From positions 1 through 24,269 of the forward strand of contig UQLI01000029.1 in NCBI GenBank assembly GCA_900541715.1: DNA of 24,269 nucleotides, read 5' to 3'. The position numbers were made by a program, and so were the translations under genes. The notes under the pieces were generated by a model. The model was not told where the DNA came from and searched no databases. It was given only the letters and a program-made list of their open reading frames with translations. The stretch comes from an uncultured Collinsella sp. Lineage in GTDB: Bacteria > Actinomycetota > Coriobacteriia > Coriobacteriales > Coriobacteriaceae. Shown here one piece after another: positions 8,951-16,333 of the stretch (its first letter is position 1; each line of letters opens with the position of its first letter).

Positions 8951-9187
8951 CTAGTGGCTGTGCGGGCAGTTGGCGCAGCAGCCGCTTGTGGCGCTGGTGC
9001 TGGAGCCGCCGCTTCGCTGGTCGGTGTTGTAGAAACCGCTGCCCTCAAATTTAATGCCACTGGCCGAGAACGTCTTGGCCGCCAGGGCACCGCAGCTGGG
9101 GCATACGACCTCGGGGGTCTCGGACATGGGATGCTCAACCTCAAACACGTTGCCGCAGCTCGAGCACTTGTAATCGTAGCGCGCCAT
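8951..9187 (-). CDS. FmdB-family zinc-ribbon protein
   Basis: A 78-residue protein of the FmdB/CxxC-CxxC regulatory-protein family, whose function is poorly known. It opens with MARYDYKCSSCGNVFEVEHPM, typical of the family. The zinc ribbon uses the CSSC pair near residues 8-11 and the CPSC pair near 29-32. The C-terminal part is Gly/Ser-rich and ends in GCCANCPHSH, a second Cys/His cluster that might also hold metal. AAGGAAG stands 5 nt before the ATG. It lies 88 nt downstream of the GH13-GH77 gene on the same strand, with a hairpin between them, so a shared transcript is possible but not needed. Confidence 0.85.
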   Translation of the reverse strand: MARYDYKCSSCGNVFEVEHPMSETPEVVCPSCGALAAKTFSASGIKFEGSGFYNTDQRSGGSSTSATSGCCANCPHSH

Positions 9188-9209
9188 ATTACTTCCTTTT
9201 CAGCACAAA

Positions 9210-9231
9210 GCGGGCAGATCGCTCTGCCCGC
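9210..9231 (-). terminator. Hairpin behind the GH13-GH77 gene (putative terminator)
   Basis: GCGGGCAG and CTGCCCGC (9210-9217 with 9224-9231) form a perfect 8-bp stem with a 6-nt loop. On the minus strand only a short TTTG follows, so termination may be partial and allow read-through into the fmdB-like gene. Confidence 0.5.
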
Positions 9232-9275
9232 ATAAATTCAAACAGCTGTAACTGTACCCTATATCGGGGGTTTTA

Positions 9276-12200
9276 TCACGCTTCGCCCCAGAATCTATGG
9301 GTGTTGCGCAGGAGCTGTGCAGTTTTGCCCTCGGCGGCTGCAATGTCCGCCTCGTCAGCCTGCCAGGTCCAGTTGCCCGTGGCAACGCCCGGAACGTTCA
9401 TACGTGCGTCGTCGCCAAGCCCCAGGACATCCTGCAGCGGCATCATCACCAGGGGAGCGTCGCTTGCCAGCGCGTCGCTCATCAGCTTTGCCGCCACCTC
9501 AACACCGCTCGGCTCGTCGCCGCCCGCAAAGGAGCGCGTGCACCAACCGGCGAGCGTCGACGTGTCGTGTGTCGAGGTGTACAGAATCTTGCCCGGCGTG
9601 GGATGCACACCGCAACGGACGTCGTAATCGCTAAACTCAAGAACGTCCATACCGGGGAAGCCGCAGGTCGAAGCCATGGCACGAACGCCGGGCGTCAGGT
9701 AGCCCAGGTCCTCGGCGATAAAGTTGAGCGGCCCCAGCTCGTCATAGGCAGTCTGGAACAGATCCTTGCCCGGACCCGCCAGCCAGCGGCCGTCGGCGCA
9801 GGCCTTGCCTGCGGGAATGCTAAAGTAGCTGTGGAATCCCAGGAAGTGGTCCAGGCGCACGCGGTCGTAGAGCGAGAACGCGCGACGCAGGCGGTCCATC
9901 CACCAGCGGTAGCCGTTCTCCTTCATGTGATCCCAACGGAAGGTGGGGTTGCCCCACACCTGGCCCTCGGGTGCAAAATTGTCGGGCGGCGCGCCAGAAA
10001 TCTCAATCGCCTTGCCGGTATCGGACAGCCAGAAGTTCTCGGGCTCGCTCCATGCATCGGCCGAATCGTCCGAAACGTACATAGGAATGTCGCCGATAAC
10101 CTCGATGCCCTTCCTGTGCGCATAGTTCATGAGCTCGCACCAGGCCAGGTCAAAGCGGTACTGCATGTACGCCTGCAGCTCTGCCTCGTCGTGGAAACGC
10201 TTGTCGTCAATCAGATGCTCGTTGTAGCGCGCGACATCGGCCGGCCAATCGTGACGCGATTCGCCTTCAAAGTGCTTTTTGACGGCCATGTATACGCAGT
10301 ATTTCTCGAGCCAATCGGCGTTGCGATGCTTAAACGCCGTGTAGAGCGGGTCTGCATCCTCGCCGCCACGTGCTTTCCAAGTCTCAAAGTCTGCCGCCAG
10401 TTCCTCTTGGCTTTCGGGCAGCAGGTCAATATTGCCCGCAAAGGCCGAAGGCCCAGCGTAAGGGGAGCGGAAGAAGTCGGTCGGGTTGACAGGCAGAACC
10501 TGCCAGTAGCGCATGCCCATAGCGGCCAGATGGTCGATAAAACGACGCGTGGGTGCACCGATCGTGCCGGGCTTGCCGTCGTCGGTGGGCACCGAGGTGA
10601 TATGGCATACGACGCCCGCGCCGTGATCGAGCGGCTCCTGCAGGCGCTGCTCGGCATGGTGATAGATGATCGACGAACCCAGCGGATACAGATCGAGCGT
10701 GACCGTACCGTTGTGGATCTCGCACTCGTGACCGCTGATCACGTCACTCGCGCATTCGCTGAGCGCCGGAATCGTCACGCGGTGCGAATTGCGCAGGCTG
10801 CGGTTGATGATAATCATCGCGGACTCTCCATCCTTGCCCGTGCGGTTGTATGCCAGCACCTCGTCGTTAAGCGCGAAGGCCTTGATCTCGCCGTCGATCA
10901 TAAATGGCAGTGCGCGGCGTACGGCGGAGGCGTTCTTGACAATTGCCAGCGTGTCGAAGTCGTGCAGGTCTTCCTTCAAAGGCAGGGTGCGGCGGTTGCC
11001 CGGATCGGTTAGGCCCTCCAGGCCGTACTCGTCGCCGTAGTAGATCGAAGGTACGCCGGGGAAGGTCATCTGCATGAGCGTTGCAAGCCAAAAGCGGCTC
11101 TTGGCCAGGCCCATCGAGTTCTCGTCCAGGCGCCACTTGCTGCGCTCGCTCTCGGGCAGCTGCGACTCGTCGGGGCCGCCGCCGAGCACCGAGATAATGC
11201 GCGGACGGTCGTGGCTCGAAAGCAGATTAAGCGCGCAGGACAATGCCTCGCTCGGGTAGTTCTCGCGCAGGGTCTCGATATCCTCGGCGGCCTCGTAGGC
11301 GTTCTTGTAGCCCATCAAAAAGCCGATGACAATGTCGCGGAAGGGGTAATCCATGGCAGAGTCCAGCTCGGAGCCCTGCAGGTAGCGGCGCAGATGGCCG
11401 TAGCTAATCTTGTTGGATGCGTCTTCCCAGACTTCGCCGAGCAACAGTGCGTCGGGCTTTTCGGCAAGTACGGCCTTTTTGATCTCGGCCAGGAAGTCGT
11501 CGGAAAGCTCGTCAGCGACGTCCAGGCGCCAACCATGGGCACCGGCGCGCAGCCATTTGCGGATCACGCCGTCCTTGCCCAGGAGCTTTTCGCGCACCAG
11601 TTCGGAGCTCTCATTGATGGCTGGCATGTTGCCCACGCCCCACCAGCAGTCATACGAACCGTCCTCATGGAAGTAAAACGCATCGCGCCACGGCGAATCC
11701 TCGCTCTGCCAGGCACCCACGCCGGGGTAGTTGCCATAGCGGTTGAAATATATCGAGTCGTCGCCCGTGTGGTTGAAGACGCCGTCCAGGATGATGGAGA
11801 TGCCCAGCTTCTCGGCTGCCTGGCAAAGCTCGGTAAAGTCCTGCTCGGTGCCCAGGATCGGGTCGATCTTGGTGTAGTCGGCCGTGTCGTAGCGGTGGTT
11901 GCTCGCGGCTTCAAAGATGGGGTTGAGGTAGATGGCCGTAAAGCCCAGCTCGGCGATGCGGGGCAGGTCTTCCTGGATGCCCTTGAGCGAGCCGCCGTAG
12001 AAGTCCCAGGTCTTGATGGAACCGTCCTCGGCGCGCTCGTACACGGGCGGCTCGTTCCAGTCCTCGACCATCCGGCGCTGAATGCCCTTGCGCGGTTTTT
12101 CGAGTTGGGCCATTGTGCGCTCGCGCCAATGCTCGTCACGGGCGTAGCGGTCGGGGAAGATCTGGTAGACCATGCCGCGCTCGTACCAGGTGGGGCGGTT

Positions 12201-12572
12201 CTCGCGGTGCTTGTAGACGGTAATCTGGAAGGACGGCACCTCGGCGTAGTCGTAGGTTACGCCCTCGCCGCCGGTGCGGCCCTGGGGCGCGCCCAGGCGA
12301 ACCTCGGGCTGGCCCTCGATATTGCATATAAAGCTGTACCACACAAGACACGGTTCAGTGCATTTGAGCTCGCCGGTAAAAATGCCATCGCCTTCGTGCT
12401 CCATCGGAATCAGGGTCTCGCCGACTTCATCGACCCAGGTACGCAGGGTGAGTGTTGCCTGGTTGGGATCGGCATCCTCCAAAATAACCGAGAGTGCAAC
12501 GGTAGTTCCTGTGGTCACAGCGCCAAACGGAGTGCGAAACTGCGGTAGGCGGCTGTTGTGTATCAATCTCAT
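9276..12572 (-). CDS. Bifunctional GH13 alpha-glucan hydrolase / GH77 4-alpha-glucanotransferase fusion
   Basis: This 1098-residue cytoplasmic protein joins two glycogen or maltodextrin enzymes. Residues 1-120 look like an N-terminal beta-sandwich (CBM34-like). Residues 130-640 are a neopullulanase/cyclomaltodextrinase-like GH13 domain: YQIFPDRY, region I DGVFNH (Asp263, His268), region II WRLDVAD with nucleophile Asp351, region III GEVWED with acid Glu380, region IV SSHD with Asp455. Residues 645-1098 are a short, Thermus-type amylomaltase (GH77): nucleophile Asp908 in RLDHF, acid Glu954 in AEDLG, Asp1003 in STHDTST. All catalytic residues of both halves are present, so both should be active. 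Databases name similar fusions GlgX/4-alpha-glucanotransferase, although this GH13 half looks less like true GlgX. It probably trims and recycles limit dextrins left by GlgP. No signal peptide is visible. The ribosome binding site is weak (TGGACC). Confidence 0.93.
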   Translation of the reverse strand: MRLIHNSRLPQFRTPFGAVTTGTTVALSVILEDADPNQATLTLRTWVDEVGETLIPMEHEGDGIFTGELKCTEPCLVWYSFICNIEGQPEVRLGAPQGRTGGEGVTYDYAEVPSFQITVYKHRENRPTWYERGMVYQIFPDRYARDEHWRERTMAQLEKPRKGIQRRMVEDWNEPPVYERAEDGSIKTWDFYGGSLKGIQEDLPRIAELGFTAIYLNPIFEAASNHRYDTADYTKIDPILGTEQDFTELCQAAEKLGISIILDGVFNHTGDDSIYFNRYGNYPGVGAWQSEDSPWRDAFYFHEDGSYDCWWGVGNMPAINESSELVREKLLGKDGVIRKWLRAGAHGWRLDVADELSDDFLAEIKKAVLAEKPDALLLGEVWEDASNKISYGHLRRYLQGSELDSAMDYPFRDIVIGFLMGYKNAYEAAEDIETLRENYPSEALSCALNLLSSHDRPRIISVLGGGPDESQLPESERSKWRLDENSMGLAKSRFWLATLMQMTFPGVPSIYYGDEYGLEGLTDPGNRRTLPLKEDLHDFDTLAIVKNASAVRRALPFMIDGEIKAFALNDEVLAYNRTGKDGESAMIIINRSLRNSHRVTIPALSECASDVISGHECEIHNGTVTLDLYPLGSSIIYHHAEQRLQEPLDHGAGVVCHITSVPTDDGKPGTIGAPTRRFIDHLAAMGMRYWQVLPVNPTDFFRSPYAGPSAFAGNIDLLPESQEELAADFETWKARGGEDADPLYTAFKHRNADWLEKYCVYMAVKKHFEGESRHDWPADVARYNEHLIDDKRFHDEAELQAYMQYRFDLAWCELMNYAHRKGIEVIGDIPMYVSDDSADAWSEPENFWLSDTGKAIEISGAPPDNFAPEGQVWGNPTFRWDHMKENGYRWWMDRLRRAFSLYDRVRLDHFLGFHSYFSIPAGKACADGRWLAGPGKDLFQTAYDELGPLNFIAEDLGYLTPGVRAMASTCGFPGMDVLEFSDYDVRCGVHPTPGKILYTSTHDTSTLAGWCTRSFAGGDEPSGVEVAAKLMSDALASDAPLVMMPLQDVLGLGDDARMNVPGVATGNWTWQADEADIAAAEGKTAQLLRNTHRFWGEA

Positions 12573-12627
12573 AGTACGGTCCAGTTCAATAGAATCACGG
12601 CCTACGGGCCATGGGCTTTACGCACAA

Positions 12628-12714
12628 GATATAAGTATATCTGTTGTACACAGGGTGTATAAACAACATCCGTTTACCATCGGCGAACGGTTGTCCTAGA
12701 AAATCGTTTTACCC
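12628..12714 (-). promoter_or_regulatory. Promoter and putative operators of the GH13-GH77 gene
   Basis: On the minus strand TTATAC (-35) and TATACT (-10) are 17 nt apart. The -10 overlaps a perfect palindrome, GATATAAGTATATC (12628-12641). Around the -35 lies an imperfect inverted repeat, TGTTGTACAC and its partner ending CAACA (12642-12668). GTTTACCAT at 12672-12680 and GTTTTACCC at 12706-12714 match half-sites found before glgB. Together they suggest a regulated promoter separate from the glg operon. Confidence 0.5.
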
Positions 12715-12726
12715 ATCTATAGAACA

Positions 12727-12753
12727 AGGGGTGTCACGCTGAATGACACCCCT
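12727..12753 (-). terminator. Terminator of the glgB-P-C-D-A operon
   Basis: AGGGGTGTCA (12727-12736) pairs perfectly with TGACACCCCT (12744-12753) over a 7-nt loop, 34 nt after the glgA stop. On the minus strand a TTGTTCT run follows. It separates the operon from the fusion gene. Confidence 0.8.
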
Positions 12754-12787
12754 AGTTTATTGAGGATTTGGTTTTGGATCGTCCGGA

Positions 12788-15112
12788 CTAGCGGCGCTTG
12801 CGGGCGGCCGTGGCCTTACGGACGGACGTCTTCTTGGACGGGGCCTTTTCCGTTGCCGGAGCGGCGGGGGAGACCGGGGTCTCCTTGGCGGGCGCGGGCT
12901 TAGCCTCTGCCTTCGGGGCGGCCTTGACCCCGGCGGCCTTCGGCACCGGCTGGGCCTTTACCTTGGCCTTGGGCTCCTCTTTGGCAGCAGCGGGCTTAGT
13001 CTCCGCCTTGGGAGTTGCGGCCTTTGCCGTGGTCTTCTTAGCTGTCGTCGTGCGCTTGCGCGTGGTGGTCTTGGCGGCGGGCTTGGCCTCGACGGTTGCC
13101 TCCGGCTTGGACTCGGCAGGCGTCTCCTCGGCCTTGGCGGCCGGCTTAGCGGCCGCCTTGGGGGTAGCTTTCGTTGCAGTGGCCTTGGTAGCCGTCGCCT
13201 TCGTAGCTGTAGCCTTCTTGGCGGTCGTGCTCTTGGTCGCGGTCGTCTTCTTGGCTGCAGTCTTGGCCGGAGCCTTAGCGGCCGGCTGGACCTCGGCGGT
13301 CTCGACCTTTACCTCGGAGACTGCCTCGACCTCGGCGGCCTTCTTGGCAGCGGCGGTCGTACGCTTGCGTGTCGTCGTTGCCTTGGCAGCAGTCTTCTTT
13401 GCTGCGGTGGTCTTGGTGGCAGCGGCCTTGGTTGTCGTAGCCTTCTTGGCCGTCGTCTTACGCGTCGTGGTCTTCTTGGCGGCAGGCTTCGCAGCCGGCT
13501 TAGCCTCAGCCTCGGGAGCTGCCTCAACCGGCTTCTCCTCAGCCTTGGGCTCCTCAGCAGCAGCGGGCGCCTCAACAACCGGCTCGGCCTTGGGCTCGGG
13601 CTCAGCCACAACCGCGGGCTCGTCGACAACCGCCGCCGGGCGCTCAATCTCCGGGTGCATAAAGAAGTACAGGTCCAGATACTTGTCGGCCGAGCGCGTC
13701 CAGCTAAAGTCCTGGCTCATGGCCTGCGTGACCAGCTGGTTCCAGGCATCGCGGTTGTCCCAGAACAGGCGTGCCGCGCGGAATACGGCGTCGCCCATTT
13801 CGTCGCCGTTAAAGTTGCTAAACGAGAAGCCCGTGCCCTCGCCGGTAAACTCGTTATACGGGATCACCGTGTCCTTCAGACCACCGGTCTCGCGCACGAT
13901 GGGCAGGGTGCCGTAGCGCATGGCGATGATCTGCGACAGGCCGCAGGGCTCAAACTTCGACGGCATCAGGAACATATCGGCGGCGGCATACATTCGCTGC
14001 GACAGCGCCGGATCGAACTCGATGCGCGCGGCCATGGTGCCGGGGTACTTGTCCTGGAAGTAGCGCAGGCCGTCTTCGTAGTCGCGGTCGCCGGTGCCCA
14101 GCACCGCTACCTGCACTCCGCCGGACAGGATGCGGTCGAGCGCGTACATGACCAGGTCCATGCCCTTCTGGCGCGTCAGGCGCGTGACCATCACCATGAG
14201 CGGACGGTCGTCGCGAACCTCGAGCCCCAGTTCTTCCTGCAGCTTGGCCTTGCACACGGCCTTGCCCCCACGGTCATAAACCGTGTAGTTTGCGGCAATG
14301 CGCTTGTCGGTCGCCGGGTCAAAGCCCGCCACGTCAATGCCGTTCAAAATGCCCTGCAGCGCATAGGAGCGCTCGCGCAGCACACCGTCCAGGCCCTCGC
14401 CAAACTCGGGCGTCTGGATCTCGTTGGCATAGGTGGGGCTCACCGTGGTAATAGCGTCGGCATAGCGCAGCGCGCCCAGCATGTAGTTGATGCTGCAGGC
14501 GTCGCAACGCAGCTGCGAGGCTGCCGCCGGAATGTGCGCCACACCCAGGATATCCTCCATCACGGTGTCGCTAAACTGGCCCTGGAACGCCACGTTGTGG
14601 ATCGAGAACACAGTCTTTACGCGGTCGTACAGCGGCAGGCCCTGGTAGAACTCGCGCAGGAACACGGGCGCCAGTGCCGTCTGCCAGTCGTTGCAGTGCA
14701 GGATGTCGCACTCAAAGCCGGCCGGCAGGTGCTGCAGGCTCTCGGTGATGGCCTTGGAGAAGAACGCAAAACGCTCGCCGTCGTCAAAGAAGCCGTACGG
14801 ATAGTCGCGCGCAAAGTAGCGCTCGTTGTCGATGAACATATAGGTGACGCCGTCGTGCTCGAGCTTCTCGAGCCCGCAATACTCGTTGCGCCAGCCCAGG
14901 CTCACGTAAAAGTCGGAGAAGTGCTCCATCTGCGCCTTGTACTCATCCTTGATGGTGGCGTACTTGGGCACCATCACGATGACTTCGGCGCCGGCGCGCA
15001 CAAGCGCCGCAGGCAGCGAGCCCGCTACGTCGCCCAGGCCACCGGTCTTAACAAACGGTGCGCACTCGGCCGAGGCAAACACGATCTGCATCTTTTTGCT
15101 GGAATCAGCCAT
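12788..15112 (-). CDS. glgA: Glycogen synthase (ADP-glucose, GT5) with long H1-like basic tail
   Basis: GlgA extends alpha-1,4-glucan chains from ADP-glucose. The 774-residue protein has a normal GT5 catalytic part at about 8-486: KTGGLGDV from Lys22, HNVAFQG, RLTRQKG, and PSKFEPCGLSQ with Glu388. The family normally ends near residue 480. Here about 285 extra residues follow, made almost only of Ala, Lys, Thr, Pro, Glu and Val. An acidic-Pro stretch (about 493-538) is followed by Lys/Thr/Ala blocks broken by short Glu-rich spacers. TRKRT occurs twice (581-585 and 684-688) and the end is ARKRR. It resembles histone-H1-like or actinobacterial HU tails. I start at the ATG at 15112, which has GGGAG 5 nt upstream; an extended frame 42 nt further has no support. 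It follows glgD by 89 nt. Confidence 0.95.
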   Translation of the reverse strand: MADSSKKMQIVFASAECAPFVKTGGLGDVAGSLPAALVRAGAEVIVMVPKYATIKDEYKAQMEHFSDFYVSLGWRNEYCGLEKLEHDGVTYMFIDNERYFARDYPYGFFDDGERFAFFSKAITESLQHLPAGFECDILHCNDWQTALAPVFLREFYQGLPLYDRVKTVFSIHNVAFQGQFSDTVMEDILGVAHIPAAASQLRCDACSINYMLGALRYADAITTVSPTYANEIQTPEFGEGLDGVLRERSYALQGILNGIDVAGFDPATDKRIAANYTVYDRGGKAVCKAKLQEELGLEVRDDRPLMVMVTRLTRQKGMDLVMYALDRILSGGVQVAVLGTGDRDYEDGLRYFQDKYPGTMAARIEFDPALSQRMYAAADMFLMPSKFEPCGLSQIIAMRYGTLPIVRETGGLKDTVIPYNEFTGEGTGFSFSNFNGDEMGDAVFRAARLFWDNRDAWNQLVTQAMSQDFSWTRSADKYLDLYFFMHPEIERPAAVVDEPAVVAEPEPKAEPVVEAPAAAEEPKAEEKPVEAAPEAEAKPAAKPAAKKTTTRKTTAKKATTTKAAATKTTAAKKTAAKATTTRKRTTAAAKKAAEVEAVSEVKVETAEVQPAAKAPAKTAAKKTTATKSTTAKKATATKATATKATATKATPKAAAKPAAKAEETPAESKPEATVEAKPAAKTTTRKRTTTAKKTTAKAATPKAETKPAAAKEEPKAKVKAQPVPKAAGVKAAPKAEAKPAPAKETPVSPAAPATEKAPSKKTSVRKATAARKRR

Positions 15113-15134
15113 ATTGTCTCCCTGTTGCAATTCG

Positions 15135-15170
15135 AGAATAGCCGCCTGGCGCAAACCGGGCGGCTATTCT
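15135..15170 (-). promoter_or_regulatory. Intercistronic stem-loop between glgD and glgA
   Basis: AGAATAGCCGCC (15135-15146) is perfectly complementary to 15159-15170, with a 12-nt loop. No U-tract follows on the minus strand, so an mRNA-processing, stabilising or attenuating hairpin inside the operon is more likely than a terminator. Confidence 0.6.
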
Positions 15171-15201
15171 ACGTGTTACGAGCGATGTTGCGGTGCCAAA
15201 G

Positions 15202-16329
15202 CTAGCTCGCGTTGGTGATATCAGAAGTTAACGGGGCCTTTCCCAGCACCAGGATGTTCTCGGGCGTGCCGCGAAGCTCGGTGTTGGTGGGAACCACGTT
15301 GTTCTTGTCCAGGATGGCATTCTCGACGCGGGCGCCGCTCTTGATGACGCAGCTCTGGTTGATGATCGAGTTGGTCACCGAGGCGCCTTCCTCGACCACG
15401 ACGCCGCGCGACAGGATCGAGTTGCGCACGGTGCCCTTGATGATGCAGCCGGCCGAGATAATCGAGTTGCAGGCGTGGCTGCCGGTCGCATAGCGCGAAG
15501 GCGGCACGTCGTGAGCCTTGGTCAGAATCGGGCGCTCGGGGTCAAAGAGATGGTCGGCCACGGTCTGGTCGAGCAGGTCCATGCTGCGGCGGTACAGCGA
15601 CTTCTCGCTAAACACGCCCACGACCTCGCCCTTGTACTCGTAGCTGCAAACGTCGATGTTGCCAAAGTCGCCCTGGAGTGCCTCGAGCAGGTCCAGATAG
15701 TCGGCGGCCTGGTAGTGGTCGATGATCTCGAGCAGCGTCTCGCGGTTGACGATGCAGCAGTCCATAGACGCGTTGTCGCCGTACACGACGCCGGCGCTCA
15801 CGCCCGTCAGGCGGCCGTTCTCGCCGATCTCGAGCTTGGTCTCATCCTCAACGTTGCGCGTGGCCTTGCAGTACACGACGGTCATCTGGGCGCCGGAGTT
15901 CTCGTGCGCCTCGATGATGGTGTTGAGGTCCATGTTGAAGATGATGTTGGTGCCCATCATCACAACATAGGGTTTGTCAGAGCGCTGGAACAGCGTCTTG
16001 TTGGAGATGATGTCGCGCAGCAGGAAGCGCATGCCGCCCTTGGTGGTGCCATACGCGTTACCGGGGACCATGAACAGGCCGCCCTTCTTGCGGTCCAGAC
16101 CCCAGTCCTTGCCCGAGCCCACGTGGTCGATCAGCGAGCGGTAGTTACCCGGCATGACAACGCCGACGGTCTTGATGCCGGCATTCATCATGTTGGACAG
16201 CGGAAAGTCGATCAGGCGGTAGCGGCCCAAAAACGGGACGGACGCGATAGGACGGTCCTTGAGCAGCACGCTGCCGTAGGTCGAAGAGTAGTTAGCGGTG
16301 ATGTAACCGATGGCCTTGCGATTGATCAT
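15202..16329 (-). CDS. glgD: Glucose-1-phosphate adenylyltransferase subunit GlgD
   Basis: GlgD is the non-catalytic or weakly catalytic partner of GlgC in the ADP-glucose pyrophosphorylase heterotetramer known from Firmicutes. The 375 residues keep the nucleotidyltransferase fold (FLGRYRLIDFPLSNMMNAGI, near residues 34-53) and a C-terminal left-handed beta-helix of hexapeptide repeats. The N-terminal AGGxGxRL nucleotide loop of GlgC is replaced by ITANYSSTYGS, the usual GlgD condition. The start at 16329 (MINRKAIGY) has AAGGGGGA 8 nt upstream and lies 4 nt after the glgC stop, so the two are translationally coupled. The next gene, glgA, uses the product of the GlgCD complex. Confidence 0.94.
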   Translation of the reverse strand: MINRKAIGYITANYSSTYGSVLLKDRPIASVPFLGRYRLIDFPLSNMMNAGIKTVGVVMPGNYRSLIDHVGSGKDWGLDRKKGGLFMVPGNAYGTTKGGMRFLLRDIISNKTLFQRSDKPYVVMMGTNIIFNMDLNTIIEAHENSGAQMTVVYCKATRNVEDETKLEIGENGRLTGVSAGVVYGDNASMDCCIVNRETLLEIIDHYQAADYLDLLEALQGDFGNIDVCSYEYKGEVVGVFSEKSLYRRSMDLLDQTVADHLFDPERPILTKAHDVPPSRYATGSHACNSIISAGCIIKGTVRNSILSRGVVVEEGASVTNSIINQSCVIKSGARVENAILDKNNVVPTNTELRGTPENILVLGKAPLTSDITNAS

Positions 16330-16333
16330 CGGA

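Noticed and set aside
9297..11012. 571-codon plus-strand open frame opposite the GH13-GH77 gene
   Set aside because: Antisense shadow with no recognisable domain; the real gene covers it fully.
9276..12572. Two genes merged by a missed stop between GH13 and GH77
   Set aside because: The frame is continuous with no internal ribosome binding site at the domain border, and both domains share one frame with intact motifs.
12798..13916. Long plus-strand open frame coding an Ala/Val/Leu-rich, membrane-like protein
   Set aside because: It is the antisense of the Lys/Ala/Thr tail of glgA; Lys and Thr codons read backwards give Leu, Val and Phe. No ribosome binding site or family match.
15202..16329. 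glgD as a second active GlgC
   Set aside because: The AGGxGxRL nucleotide loop is absent, which is the usual GlgD condition.
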